64,000 bases of DNA from Sva-07 sp963698565 (GCA_963698565.1 CAVORH010000001.1:62001-126000); one strand, 5' to 3'. Positions 51,213-60,686 are shown, counted from the first letter of the stretch. A program made the numbers and translations. The notes: generated by a model from the letters alone, not told the origin.

Positions 51213-52739
51213 TCAGTGACCTGGCGAGGTCCGTCCGCCGGTTTCCCGGAGCAGCCGTTCGCCACGTGGATCGAGTCCGACGAGCTGGGCGTCGATGCCT
51301 CGTTGTGCGAACTTGTCGACGACGGCATCCAGGGCGACCACGGCGGATGTGTCCCACACCCGGGCGTTGCTCAGGTCGATCTCGACCCGACGGACGTCGA
51401 CGGCGTCGTAGTCGAACGAATGCACGAAGTCGTTGCTGGACGCGAAGAACAGCTCGCCGCTGACGTCGTAGAGGCGCTCGACGTGATCGGGGTCGACCAC
51501 GCTCGTGACGTTGACGACGTGCGAGACGTGCCGAACGAAGAACACCGCCGAGAGCACCACACCTGCGCCGACGCCGTAGGCCAGGTTGTGCGTCAGCACC
51601 GTGATGCCCACCGTCGCGAGCATGACGACGATCTCAGGGCGCGGCTCGACGCGCAGGGTGCTCGGCCGGATGCTCGCCCAGTTGAAGGTTCCGATCGAGA
51701 CCATGATCATCACAGCGACCAGTGCCCCCATCGGGATCTGTGCGACGAAGTCGCCGAGCACCATCACGAGGACCAGCAGGAACACGCCCGACGCCAGCGT
51801 CGACAGGCGGGTACGTCCGCCGGTGCGATGGTTGATCATCGACTGCCCGATCATGGCGCAGCCCGCCATTCCGCCGAGGAAGCCGGTCGCGACGTTGGCG
51901 ATGCCCTGGCCGCGTGACTCGACGTTCTTGTCGGAGTCGGTGTCGGTCAGGTCGTCGAGCAACTGGGCGGTGAGCAGCGATTCGAGGAGCCCGACGAGGG
52001 CGAGGGTGATCGCGAACGGCAGCACGATCCGCAGGGTGTCGAAGCTCAACGGCACATCCGGGAGCCCGGGGACCGGGAGCGAACTCGGCAGGTCGCCCAT
52101 GTCGCCAACGGTCGGCAGGCGGAGGTCGAAGACGATCGCGGCAACGGCGAGCAGCACGATGGCGACGAGCGGTGACGGCACCGCCTTGGTCAGTCGCGGC
52201 AAGCCGTAGATGATCACGAGTCCGGCGGCGATGAAGGCCAGGTTGATCCAGAACTGGCTCTGGTCGGCATCGTCGCCGGTGAGCAGGATGTGGGGCACCT
52301 GGGCGAGGAAGATGAGGATGGCGAGCGCGTTGACGAAGCCGATCATGACCGTACGGGGGATGAAGCGCATCAGACTGCCGACGCCCAGGTAGCCGAACCC
52401 GATCTGGAAGATGCCGGCGAGCACCGTGGCAGCGAACAGATAGCCGACGCCGTAGTCGTCGACCAGCGGCACGATCACGAGCGCCATCGCTCCCGTCGCC
52501 GCCGAGATCATGCCGGGCCGGCCGCCGGCGATCGAGATGATGATCGCGATCGAGAACGACGCGTACAAGCCGACTTTGGGATCGACGCCGGCGATGATCG
52601 AGAACGAGATCGCCTCGGGAATCAGCGCCAGCGCGACGACGAGACCGGACAGCAGGTTGGTCTTCGGATCGGTCAGCCAGTCGCTTCGGCGACCCGGCAG
52701 ACGGGCAGCGCGCGACAACGCAGCAAGTTGTGAACTCAT
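51213..52739 (-). CDS. SulP family anion transporter with STAS domain
   Basis: A 508-residue SLC26/SulP permease. Membrane part: GLVVALALIPEAISFSIIAGVDPKVGLYASF (with the TM1 motif) and later GQGIANVATGFLGGMAGCAMIGQSMIN. A cytoplasmic STAS domain follows (ELFFASSNDFVHSF ... VEIDLSNARVWDTSAVVALDAVVDKF). It moves sulfate, bicarbonate or related anions; no cue in the neighbourhood decides which. ATG 52739 is preferred to an upstream ATG. Confidence 0.93.
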   Translation of the reverse strand: MSSQLAALSRAARLPGRRSDWLTDPKTNLLSGLVVALALIPEAISFSIIAGVDPKVGLYASFSIAIIISIAGGRPGMISAATGAMALVIVPLVDDYGVGYLFAATVLAGIFQIGFGYLGVGSLMRFIPRTVMIGFVNALAILIFLAQVPHILLTGDDADQSQFWINLAFIAAGLVIIYGLPRLTKAVPSPLVAIVLLAVAAIVFDLRLPTVGDMGDLPSSLPVPGLPDVPLSFDTLRIVLPFAITLALVGLLESLLTAQLLDDLTDTDSDKNVESRGQGIANVATGFLGGMAGCAMIGQSMINHRTGGRTRLSTLASGVFLLVLVMVLGDFVAQIPMGALVAVMIMVSIGTFNWASIRPSTLRVEPRPEIVVMLATVGITVLTHNLAYGVGAGVVLSAVFFVRHVSHVVNVTSVVDPDHVERLYDVSGELFFASSNDFVHSFDYDAVDVRRVEIDLSNARVWDTSAVVALDAVVDKFAQRGIDAQLVGLDPRGERLLRETGGRTSPGH

Positions 52740-52798
52740 GGCACCTCGGGAGTCGGCGGTCAACGCCAACTGCAACCCAGGCGCTCGGAGTCACGACG

Positions 52799-54100
52799 CT
52801 ATCGGCGGCCCGCCGCTTCCAGGTGGGTGAGGAACCAGTCCCGTGCCAGACCGGCCGCCTCGTCGAGGGTTCCAGGCTCCTCGAAGAGATGCGTGGCACC
52901 CGGAACGACGACCAGATCGCTGGTGGTGTGCAACTGCTGGAGCGCTCGGCGGTTGAGCTCGAGCACCGCACGATCCTCGCCGCCGACGATGAGCAGCGTC
53001 GGGACCGTCACCTCGCTGAGGTGTGGTCCCGCCAGGTCCGGTCGACCGCCGCGCGAAACGACCGCGGCCACCGGTGAGTCGGGCTGAGCAGCCGCGCACA
53101 GCGCTGCCGCCGCACCCGTGCTCGCACCGAAGCACCCCACGGGCAGCCGGCTCACCTCGGGCCAGGCCACCACGCAGCGGATCACCTCGGCCAACCGCTG
53201 TCCGAGCAGCTCGATGTCGAAGACGTTGCTGCGGTCGCGTTCCTCGTCGGACGTCAGCAGGTCGAACAACAACGTTGCGAGTCCCGCACGAACGAGGGCG
53301 GACGCGACACGCTGGTTGCGCTGGCTGTGCCGGCTGCTCCCGCTCCCGTGAGCGAACACGACGAATCCGGTCGCGTCACGTGGCACCGTCAGGTGGCCGT
53401 CGAGGGTGACCCCCACGAGGGGGATCCGGATGTCCTCATCGCGAACGAGACGCGGGCTCGCAGCGCGGTCGAGCAGTGCGACCACGACCTCGTCGCTGGT
53501 CTGCGCGAAGTCGCGGTAGAACTGGCCGACGCCGGAGAAGTCCTCGGGCGTCTGGACCGCCACGTACTCGTCGGCCGCAGCGCCGAGTCGATCGGTCCAG
53601 TCCGACGGGGCAACCGGAACGGCCAGCACCACCCGACGAGCTCCTTCTGCTCGGGCGACCAGGCACGCAGCGCGTGCGGTCGAGCCGGTGGCGACCCCGT
53701 CGTCGACCACGACGACCGTGCGCCCGGCCAATGACGTCCGTGGACGGCCACGCCGGTAGCGCTCGCTGCGGCGCTCGAGTTCGGTCCGTTCACGGTCCTC
53801 GACCGCCGCCAGTTCGTCGGCGCTGACACCGGCCATCCGCACGATGTCGGCATCGACCACCCGCACATCGTCCTCACCGATGGCGCCCATGGCGAGTTCG
53901 GGTTGGAACGGCACCCCGAGCTTGCGGACCAGGATGACGTCGAGTGGCGCCGTCAACTCGTCGGCGACGCGAGCGGCGACCGGCACCCCGCCCCGCGGCA
54001 GCCCGACGACCACCGCGTCAGCGCCTCGCAGGTGGCCGAGCAGCCCCGCCAGGCGCCGACCGGCATCGATGCGGTCCCTGAACACGGTGTGCTGAGCCAT
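52799..54100 (-). CDS. phosphoribosyltransferase fused to an alpha/beta hydrolase
   Basis: A 433-residue two-domain protein. Residues ~1-215 are a PRTase: DAVVVGLPRGGVPVAARVAD and the PRPP loop VVVVDDGVATGSTARAA (~133-149). Residues ~225-433 are a dienelactone-hydrolase-like domain: FVVFAHGSGSSRHSQRN, GCFGASTGAAAALCAAA (nucleophile Ser), and a final LIVGGEDRAVLELN/GATHLFEEPG with Asp and His of the triad. This fusion is known in several bacteria but has no clear function. Confidence 0.88.
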   Translation of the reverse strand: MAQHTVFRDRIDAGRRLAGLLGHLRGADAVVVGLPRGGVPVAARVADELTAPLDVILVRKLGVPFQPELAMGAIGEDDVRVVDADIVRMAGVSADELAAVEDRERTELERRSERYRRGRPRTSLAGRTVVVVDDGVATGSTARAACLVARAEGARRVVLAVPVAPSDWTDRLGAAADEYVAVQTPEDFSGVGQFYRDFAQTSDEVVVALLDRAASPRLVRDEDIRIPLVGVTLDGHLTVPRDATGFVVFAHGSGSSRHSQRNQRVASALVRAGLATLLFDLLTSDEERDRSNVFDIELLGQRLAEVIRCVVAWPEVSRLPVGCFGASTGAAAALCAAAQPDSPVAAVVSRGGRPDLAGPHLSEVTVPTLLIVGGEDRAVLELNRRALQQLHTTSDLVVVPGATHLFEEPGTLDEAAGLARDWFLTHLEAAGRR

Positions 54101-54197
54101 GTTGCACCTCCTCGTTCACGACACGGGTCTCTGACACCAGTCGAGCACGATCCGTCGGGGTCGACCAGGGGCGTCGGACCCGCCGCCCTGCGCAGCG

Positions 54198-54995
54198 TCA
54201 GCGACCCTCGAAGACGGGCTCGCGTTTCTCCATGAACGCCTTGATCGCCTCGACGGTGTCGCGAGTGCCGAAGTTCACGGTCTGCGAGAGGCCCTCGTCG
54301 TCGAGCGCTTCCTCCATCGTGACCGCGAGGGAGTTGTTGAGCAGCCGCTTCGACATCGCCAGTGCGATCGGCGGTCCGCCGGCGAGCCGTGTTGCCCAGT
54401 CGTCGACGAAGGCGTCGACTTCGTCGTCGGGCAGCACCCGGTTGACGAGGCCCATCTCGGCGGCACGATCCGCGTCGATGATCTCGGCGAGCAGCGCCAA
54501 CTCCTTCGCGCGGTGCAGACCGACGAGTCGCGGCAGGAGCCAGGAACCACCGAAGTCGAGACTGAGCCCGCGCTTGGCGAAGATCTCCGAGAAGCGGGCA
54601 GTGTCGGAGGCGACGATCAGGTCGCACGCCAACGCCATGTTCAGGCCCGCGCCGACCGCGACGCCGCGGACCTTGGCGATCGTCGGCTGCGGGATGCGGT
54701 GCAGCGCCAGGCAGACGTCGGTGATGTGCCGCATTGCCGAGAGTTGGTGCAGGGGAACCTCGCCGGATCCGCCCTGCCACAGGTCGGCACCCGAACAGAA
54801 GTTGCCGCCGGCGCCCGTGAGCACGACGGCGCGATCGGTCGGGTTGCCGGCGATCGCGCGGAACTCGGCGAGCAGTTCGTTCCACATCGCCCCGTCTGCG
54901 GCGTTCTTCTTCTCCGGCCGACGAAGGGTGATGGTGACCACCCCGTCGGTGCGTTCGACGGTGATCGATTCGAGCTCGCGGGTGTCGGTGGCCAT
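54198..54995 (-). CDS. enoyl-CoA hydratase/isomerase family protein
   Basis: A 265-residue crotonase. NFCSGADLWQGG and VGAGLNMALACDLIVASDTARFSE are the oxyanion-hole and hexapeptide segments. KRGLSLDFGGSWLLPRLVG carries Asp in place of Glu, as in PaaG-type isomerases. It is a paralogue of the 8.9-kb gene. A 36-codon membrane protein gene lies divergently 23 bp away. Confidence 0.9.
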   Translation of the reverse strand: MATDTRELESITVERTDGVVTITLRRPEKKNAADGAMWNELLAEFRAIAGNPTDRAVVLTGAGGNFCSGADLWQGGSGEVPLHQLSAMRHITDVCLALHRIPQPTIAKVRGVAVGAGLNMALACDLIVASDTARFSEIFAKRGLSLDFGGSWLLPRLVGLHRAKELALLAEIIDADRAAEMGLVNRVLPDDEVDAFVDDWATRLAGGPPIALAMSKRLLNNSLAVTMEEALDDEGLSQTVNFGTRDTVEAIKAFMEKREPVFEGR

Positions 54996-55018
54996 GTCGG
55001 CCGACGATACTGACCGCC

Positions 55019-55129
55019 GTGGGATACAACCCGTACCGGAAGTTCAAGGCGAAGCCCGCCGACTACGTCCTCGTCGCGGCCGCCCTGCTGGTGTCCCTCG
55101 GCCTGCTCGTCTGGGCATTCGCCGGCTGA
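55019..55129 (+). CDS. 36-residue single-pass membrane microprotein
   Basis: GTG start, then YNPYRKFKAKPADY followed by one helix VLVAAALLVSLGLLVWAFAG ending at TGA. The basic cytoplasmic head and single helix give a clean N-in, C-out topology. It fills the space between the divergent crotonase and yraN. Similar short PYRK..KADY-type proteins occur in actinobacteria, to my recollection, but no role is known. Confidence 0.6.
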   Translation: MGYNPYRKFKAKPADYVLVAAALLVSLGLLVWAFAG

Positions 55130-55158
55130 CCCGACGTCGCGGTCGGCCGGTCGACCGG

Positions 55159-55527
55159 TCAGAAGGCAGCGGGGATGAGTTCGAGCCGACTGCCGGTGAT
55201 CGCGACGACGTCGAAACGGATCGAATCGGCGCGCAGCTCGTTTGCCCGGAGCCACTCGACGGCGAGCTGGCGGATGCGACGCTGCTTCTCGATCGTGACC
55301 GCAGACGCAGCGGGACCGAACCGGTCGGTGCGGCGGGCCTTGACCTCGCTGAAGACGATCGTCGTACCGTCACGCACGACCAGGTCGAGCTCTCCGGTCG
55401 GCGAACGCCAGTTGCGGTCGAGGATCTCGTAGCCGAGCCGCCGGTAGTGCGCAGCGGCGAGTTCCTCTCCCCACTGACCACGGGCGCGGTTGGAGAGATC
55501 GGGTGTGGGCGGAACACGTGGGGCCAT
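55159..55527 (-). CDS. yraN: UPF0102 family protein YraN (endonuclease-like)
   Basis: A 122-residue protein with the restriction-endonuclease-like fold: RARGQWGEELAAAHYRRLGYEILDRNWR, then GELDLVVRDGTTIVFSEVKAR with the D...ExK core. Function unsettled (DNA-end or Holliday-junction handling has been suggested). It lies in the usual place near rplS and the trmD/rimM block. Confidence 0.93.
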   Translation of the reverse strand: MAPRVPPTPDLSNRARGQWGEELAAAHYRRLGYEILDRNWRSPTGELDLVVRDGTTIVFSEVKARRTDRFGPAASAVTIEKQRRIRQLAVEWLRANELRADSIRFDVVAITGSRLELIPAAF

Positions 55528-55603
55528 GGCAACCTCCGTCAGCGTGATGGGAGGGGCCGATGCCCGAGGGGGGACGCTGTTGCGTCCGATCAGAGCCGAC
55601 GGC

Positions 55604-55951
55604 TCAGAAGTCGCGCTTCTCGCGGATCTTCGCGGCCTTGCCCTTGCGATCGCGCAGGTAGTACAGCTTCGCCCGGCGGACGTCGCCGCGCTTGACGACC
55701 TCGATCTTCTGCACGGTCGGGGTGTGCAGCGGGAACGTGCGCTCGACGCCGACGCCGTAGCTGAGCTTGCGGACCGTGTAGGTCTCCTGCAGCCCGCCAC
55801 CCTGGCGGCCGATCACGTCGCCCTGGAACACCTGGATGCGCTCCTTGCCGCCTTCGACGACGCGGACGTGCACCTTGAGCTCGTCACCCGCCTGGAAGTC
55901 GGGGATGTCGTCGCGGAGCGAGTCGTTGTCGATGAGGTCAGTGGCTTTCAT
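55604..55951 (-). CDS. rplS: 50S ribosomal protein L19
   Basis: A 115-residue protein of the large subunit at the 30S/50S interface. FQAGDELKVHVRVVEGGKERIQVFQGDVIGRQGGG and GVERTFPLHTPTVQKIEVVKRGDVRRAKLYYLRDRKGKAAKIRE match L19 throughout. It follows trmD, the usual order. Confidence 0.98.
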   Translation of the reverse strand: MKATDLIDNDSLRDDIPDFQAGDELKVHVRVVEGGKERIQVFQGDVIGRQGGGLQETYTVRKLSYGVGVERTFPLHTPTVQKIEVVKRGDVRRAKLYYLRDRKGKAAKIREKRDF

Positions 55952-56056
55952 GGCGTCTACCTGCGTTGTCGGGGCTGCGAGTCTGGATGCGAGCCGGATG
56001 GCCGATGCGAATTCTGTGCGCTGATCACGGACGCACGCTCGCGCCGATGGGGCCCG

Positions 56057-56803
56057 TCAATGATACGGGACGGCAGGGAACTCTTCCAACAGGCGCGCGT
56101 CATCTGTCGAAAGACCGCCGAGACGCTCGATGAGGTCCGGTCGGTCACGAAGCGTGCGGTGCAGACGTTGGGCACGCCGCCACCGTTCGATCCGCGCGTG
56201 ATCGCCGCTGCGCAACACCTCGGGCACCGACCAGCCGCGGAACTCCGCCGGCCGTGTGTACTGCGGCTCCTCCAGGAGACCGGACTCGCCGAAGCTCTCG
56301 GTCACCGGGCTGGCCGCATTCCCCATCGCCCCCTCGCGCAACCGGGTCACGGCCTCGATGACCAGGCACGCGGCCACCTCTCCCCCGCTGAGCACCACGT
56401 CGCCCACACTGATCTCGCCGTCGACGAGATGCTCGCGCACCCGGTGATCGACGCCCTCGTAGCGTCCGCACAGGAGGCTGAACCCGTCGGACGACGCGAG
56501 TTCGTCGGCCAGTGCCTGATCGAACCGGCGACCGCCGGGGCCGAGCAGGAACAACGGCCGGGGTGGGTCGACGGCCTCGACCGACTCGAAGATCGGCTGC
56601 GCCCGCATCACCATGCCGGCCCCACCACCGAAGGGAGCGTCGTCGACGGTTCGGTGCACGTCGGTGGTCTGCTCACGGATGTCGTGACAGCGCAGATCGA
56701 GCAGCCCCTGTCCCCGAGCCTTGCCGAGCAGGCTCTCGGAGCAGAACTCGTCGACCAGGGAGGGGAACAGCGAGAAGACGTCGATGCGCAGCGTGGCGGT
56801 CAT
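56057..56803 (-). CDS. trmD: tRNA (guanine-N1-)-methyltransferase
   Basis: SPOUT-fold methylase making m1G37; 248 residues. FSLFPSLVDEF opens it. FGGGAGMVMRAQPIFESVEAV, LCGRYEGVDHRVREHLVDGEISVGDVVLSGGEVAACLVIEAVTRL are the knot with SAM. EEPQYTRPAEFRGWSVPEVLRSGDHARIERWR is the C-terminal part. Its ATG overlaps the rimM stop (ATGA). Confidence 0.98.
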   Translation of the reverse strand: MTATLRIDVFSLFPSLVDEFCSESLLGKARGQGLLDLRCHDIREQTTDVHRTVDDAPFGGGAGMVMRAQPIFESVEAVDPPRPLFLLGPGGRRFDQALADELASSDGFSLLCGRYEGVDHRVREHLVDGEISVGDVVLSGGEVAACLVIEAVTRLREGAMGNAASPVTESFGESGLLEEPQYTRPAEFRGWSVPEVLRSGDHARIERWRRAQRLHRTLRDRPDLIERLGGLSTDDARLLEEFPAVPYH

Positions 56804-57282
56804 GACGAGCCGAGATCGAAGAGCCCCTCGGGCGTGTCGACCACGATGACGCCGTCCGCGTTCGAGACCACGAAGTTCGAGGGCACGAGCGCGCCCGAGT
56901 CGAGTTCGAGGAGGTCGGCAGCGGGATTCGCGATCACCGCGACGCACTCACCGTGCTCGGTGCCGTCGATCTCGACCACGCGCCGGCCGATGAGTTCGTG
57001 CACCCACAGCGCATCGGGATCGTCGATCGGTCGGCCGTGCAGCAGCCGGTTCGCATACGACTCCGCGGTCGTCCGGTCGGCGATCTGGGCGAACTTCACG
57101 ACCCGGCGGCCGTTCGATGCGACGCGGGAGGACTCGACGACGAGCGTCTCGTCACCGGCGATCAGCTCGGCACCGGGAGCGACCCGAACGTCGGAGTCGG
57201 AGATCAGCTGGACGAACACCTCGCCGCGCAGACCGTGAGCTCGCCGGATGTGACCGACTTCGAGCAGGCCGTCGTCGGACAA
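56800..57282 (-). CDS. rimM: ribosome maturation factor RimM
   Basis: Assists 30S head assembly by binding S19; 160 residues. N-terminal RimM domain: LEVGHIRRAHGLRGEVFVQL; PRC-barrel in the second half: WVHELIGRRVVEIDGTEHGECVAVIANPAADLLELDSGALVPSNF. It lies between khpA and trmD. Confidence 0.97.
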   Translation of the reverse strand: MSDDGLLEVGHIRRAHGLRGEVFVQLISDSDVRVAPGAELIAGDETLVVESSRVASNGRRVVKFAQIADRTTAESYANRLLHGRPIDDPDALWVHELIGRRVVEIDGTEHGECVAVIANPAADLLELDSGALVPSNFVVSNADGVIVVDTPEGLFDLGSS

Positions 57283-57288
57283 GTCGAC

Positions 57289-57576
57289 TCAGTCGTCGAG
57301 GAATTCGATGTCGACCTCGACACCGTCTTTGCTCGCCGCCGCACGGGTCACCGTGCGAATGCTGGCGGCGGTGCGGCCGCGGCGGCCGATCACGCGACCG
57401 AGGTCGCCCTCGCCGCAGCGGACGTTCAGCGTGGTGCGGCGACCGGAGTCGTCGACCTCGACGGTGACGGCATCGGCATCGTCGACGATCGACTTCACGA
57501 TGTGCGTGAGCACCGCGACGGCCGTCGGGACGGCCTCGTCGCTCTCGACGGCCGAGTCGGTGTCGACGTCGCTCAC
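57289..57576 (-). CDS. khpA: KH-domain RNA-binding protein KhpA
   Basis: A 95-residue small KH protein that binds RNA and affects translation and division in Gram-positives. The GRRGRTAASIRTV loop is the RNA-contact segment, and EVDIEFLDD ends it. It begins at GTG 57576, overlapping the rpsP stop (GTGA), in the standard rpsP-khpA-rimM order. Confidence 0.95.
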   Translation of the reverse strand: MSDVDTDSAVESDEAVPTAVAVLTHIVKSIVDDADAVTVEVDDSGRRTTLNVRCGEGDLGRVIGRRGRTAASIRTVTRAAASKDGVEVDIEFLDD

Positions 57577-57845
57577 TTCGACGCCTTGGCGGCCTCGAAC
57601 TGCTCGATGGCACCCGAGATCTGCAGGAGCTTCGCGACGCGCTCGGTGGGCTGCGCGCCGTCGGTGAGCCACTTCACGGCCTTGTCGTTGTCGACGGTGA
57701 GTACCGAGGGATCCTGACGCGGGTCGTAGTGCCCGAGAATCTCGATGAATCGCCCGTCTCGGGGCGAGCGGGAGTCCGCAACCACGATGCGGTACTGCGG
57801 TTGCTTCTTCTTGCCGATGCGGGTGAGGCGCAGCTTGACTGCCAT
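57573..57845 (-). CDS. rpsP: 30S ribosomal protein S16
   Basis: A 90-residue small-subunit protein. MAVKLRLTRIGKKKQPQYRIV and FIEILGHYDPRQDPSVLTVDNDKAVKWLTDGAQPTERVAKLL are diagnostic. It is the first gene of the rpsP-khpA-rimM-trmD-rplS run. Confidence 0.98.
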   Translation of the reverse strand: MAVKLRLTRIGKKKQPQYRIVVADSRSPRDGRFIEILGHYDPRQDPSVLTVDNDKAVKWLTDGAQPTERVAKLLQISGAIEQFEAAKASK

Positions 57846-57942
57846 CTGAAATCGATACTCCTGGGTGCAAATGAGAACGTCGCAAGGCTAGCGGCGCTCG
57901 GAGGGATCCCCTCGCCGGAGCGACGGGTCGGTCGAAGTGGGG

Positions 57943-59388
57943 TCAGCGGGGCAGACCGGGAAGCCCGGGCATGTTGGGCATGCCGGGCAGACCGGGGAGA
58001 TCCATGCCGCCGGTGGCGTTCGGATCGAGCAGGCCCGGAGGGAGACCACGCCCCTTCGGGCCGCTGCCCTTGCGGCCCTTCTTGCCCTTCTTGCCCGGTT
58101 TCTGGCCGGCCATGCCCATCTTCTTCATCATCTTCTGCATCTCGCCGAACTGCTTGACGAGGCGGTTGACGTCACCGACCTGGGTGCCGGAGCCGTTGGC
58201 GATGCGTTGGCGTCGGCTGCCGTTGATGATCACGGGTTGAGCGCGCTCCTCCGGGGTCATCGCCCGGATGATCGCCTCGATCGGCTTGAGGTCGTCGTCG
58301 TCGATCTTGGCGCCCTTGAGCTCCTTCGGAACGCCGGGCATCATGCCCATCAGACTGCCGAGCGAACCCATCTTCTTGATCTGCTGCATCTGCTCGAGGA
58401 AGTCGTCGAGGGTGAACTGGCCCTCCATCAACTTCGCAGCCGCCTGCTCGGCCTGATCGGCCTCGAAGGCGCGTTCGGCCTGCTCGATCAACGTCAGCAT
58501 GTCACCCATGCCGAGGATCCGGCCGGCCATGCGGTCGGGGTGGAACTGCTCGAACTCGGTGAGCTTCTCACCGGTGGACGCGAAGGCGATCGGGCGGCCG
58601 ATGACCTCCTTGACCGACAGCGCCGCACCGCCGCGGGCGTCGCCGTCCATCTTCGACATGATCACGGCGTCGATCTGCAGGGTCTCGTGGAACGCCTCGG
58701 CGGTCTGCACGGCGTCCTGACCGGTCATCGCGTCGACGACGAGGAACGTGTAGTCGGGGTCGACGGCGGCCGAGATCTGCCGGACCTGCTCCATCATCTC
58801 GGTGTCGATCGACAGTCGGCCGGCGGTGTCGACGATCACGACGTCACGCCCGAGGCGTTTCGCCTCCTCGAGACCGGCCGCGGAGGCCCGGACCGGGTCG
58901 GACGGGTCGGAGAACACCGGCACGTCGATCTGACGCCCGAGCGTGCGGAGCTGCTCGACCGCGGCAGGACGCTGGAGGTCGGCGCCGACGAGCAACGGCT
59001 GGCGACCCTGGCCCTTGAACCAGGCGGCCAGCTTGGCGGAGTTGGTGGTCTTGCCGGAGCCCTGCAGACCGGCCATCAGCACCACGGTCGGCGGCTTCGA
59101 CGCGTAGGTGATGGCGAGGGTTTCTCCGCCGAGGGCCCGCGTCAGTTCGTCGTTGACCGCCTTGACCACCTGCTGAGCGGGGTCGAGGGCCGAGGAGCGA
59201 GTGGCGCCGATCGCGCTCTCGCGGATGCGGTTGCAGATCGAACGGACGACGGTGACGTTGACGTCGGCTTCGAGGAGCGCCGTGCGGATCTCCTTCATCA
59301 CCTCGTCGACGTCGGCCTCCGTCAAGCGACCCTTGCCGCGGATCTTCTTGACGATGCCTTCGAGTCGTGTGGAGAGATTGTCGAACAT
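57943..59388 (-). CDS. ffh: signal recognition particle protein Ffh
   Basis: SRP54 GTPase, 481 residues, that brings nascent membrane proteins to FtsY. The N domain opens it. The G domain has GLQGSGKTTNSAKLA near residue 106, DTAGRLSIDTEMM and TKMDGD-like SKMDGDARGG. The M domain has LEQMQQIKKMGSLGSLMGMMPG and NGSRRQRIANGSGT for SRP RNA, and ends in a Gly/Pro/Met-rich tail. ATG 59388 gives the usual MFDNLSTRLEGI start. Confidence 0.98.
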   Translation of the reverse strand: MFDNLSTRLEGIVKKIRGKGRLTEADVDEVMKEIRTALLEADVNVTVVRSICNRIRESAIGATRSSALDPAQQVVKAVNDELTRALGGETLAITYASKPPTVVLMAGLQGSGKTTNSAKLAAWFKGQGRQPLLVGADLQRPAAVEQLRTLGRQIDVPVFSDPSDPVRASAAGLEEAKRLGRDVVIVDTAGRLSIDTEMMEQVRQISAAVDPDYTFLVVDAMTGQDAVQTAEAFHETLQIDAVIMSKMDGDARGGAALSVKEVIGRPIAFASTGEKLTEFEQFHPDRMAGRILGMGDMLTLIEQAERAFEADQAEQAAAKLMEGQFTLDDFLEQMQQIKKMGSLGSLMGMMPGVPKELKGAKIDDDDLKPIEAIIRAMTPEERAQPVIINGSRRQRIANGSGTQVGDVNRLVKQFGEMQKMMKKMGMAGQKPGKKGKKGRKGSGPKGRGLPPGLLDPNATGGMDLPGLPGMPNMPGLPGLPR

Positions 59389-59456
59389 CAGACCAACGAG
59401 GCTACCGGAGGGGTCCGAACCCGAATGAGACATGGGGTCAGACCCCGCGTCTCATG

Positions 59457-60686
59457 TCAGTTGCGGGGAACCTCGTTCCACGGGACCGACTTGTCGACGC
59501 GGGGCTCGCCGGGGAGACCGAGGACCTGCTCGCCGATGATGTTGCGCAGGATCTCCGACGTGCCGCCCTCGATCGAGTTCGCCCGCACCCGCAGGAAGGA
59601 GTAGCGGGTGCCGTGCATCGTGCCGGTGACGTCGAGGTCGCCGGGACGGCGGAACGTGTAGTCGTACCCGATCAGGGCATCGGCGCCCATCAGGTCGATG
59701 CAGAACTCGTACAGCGGCTTGTTCAGTTCGGAGAACGCGAGCTTGGCGATCGTCATCTCCGGGCCGGGGTTGCCGGCCTTGGCGTTCTCACCGGCGCGCC
59801 GGTTGGTGAGCCGGTTGACCTCGGCCTGGCACCACAGCTGCATCAGCCGGTCCTTGCGGGCGCCGTCCTGCTCCGACGGATCGAGCGTCTTCCAGATGTC
59901 GACCGCGTCGTTGGCTGCCGCACCCCGGCGCGCCACCGACCCGCTGCCGGCGCCGCTACCGGTGCCGATCGCGTTGCGCTCGTTCATCAGCGTGGTGAGG
60001 CTGGCGCGCCAGCCCTCGCCGACCGCGCCGATCCGGTACGCATCGGGAACCCGGGCGTCGGTCATGTAGACCTCGTTGAACTCGGCCTCGCCGGTGATCT
60101 GGCGAAGCGGACGCACCTCGACACCGGGTGCGCGCATGTCGAGCGCGAAGTAGGTCATGCCCTTGTGCTTGGGTGCCTCGGGATCGGTGCGCGTGACCAG
60201 CATCCCGAAGTCGGCGATGTGCGCCATCGTGTTCCAGACCTTCTGGCCGTTGACGATCCACTCGTCGCCGTCTCGCTCGGCCTTGGTGGCCAGCCCGGCG
60301 AAGTCGGAGCCGGCGCCGGGCTCGGAGAACAGCTGGCACCAGCGCTCCTCACCGGTGAACATCGGGCGAAGGAATCGCGCCTTGGCCTCGTCGCTGCCGT
60401 GCGTGACGATCGTCGGGCCGGCGAGCGCCATGAAGAACGTGCTCGGGTCGGTCGGCTTCGCACCTGCCTCGCGCAGCCGCGTCTCGACGAGCTTGTTGAG
60501 TTCGGGGCGCACACCGAGGCCGCCGTACCCCTTCGGGAAGTGCACCCAGGCCAGGCCGGCGTCGTAGCGGGCACCACGGAACTCGATGTTGTCGGTCGTG
60601 GCAGGATCGTGCTGGGCGAGCAGCGCATCGAGCGCCTCGGTGACCAGGATCGTGTCGGCATCGGCGCGCGTCTCGGTGATCGTCAT
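59457..60686 (-). CDS. acyl-CoA dehydrogenase, FadE-like
   Basis: A 409-residue FAD enzyme of fatty-acid or sterol-side-chain breakdown. QLFSEPGAGSDFAGLATKAERDGDEWIVNGQKVWNT covers the FAD site; NSIEGGTSEILRNIIGEQVLGLP is the C-terminal signature typical of actinobacterial FadE proteins. The Glu base of the canonical family is not at this site (Gly), as in other FadE-type members. It lies after the family-A palindrome and ftsY. Confidence 0.93.
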   Translation of the reverse strand: MTITETRADADTILVTEALDALLAQHDPATTDNIEFRGARYDAGLAWVHFPKGYGGLGVRPELNKLVETRLREAGAKPTDPSTFFMALAGPTIVTHGSDEAKARFLRPMFTGEERWCQLFSEPGAGSDFAGLATKAERDGDEWIVNGQKVWNTMAHIADFGMLVTRTDPEAPKHKGMTYFALDMRAPGVEVRPLRQITGEAEFNEVYMTDARVPDAYRIGAVGEGWRASLTTLMNERNAIGTGSGAGSGSVARRGAAANDAVDIWKTLDPSEQDGARKDRLMQLWCQAEVNRLTNRRAGENAKAGNPGPEMTIAKLAFSELNKPLYEFCIDLMGADALIGYDYTFRRPGDLDVTGTMHGTRYSFLRVRANSIEGGTSEILRNIIGEQVLGLPGEPRVDKSVPWNEVPRN

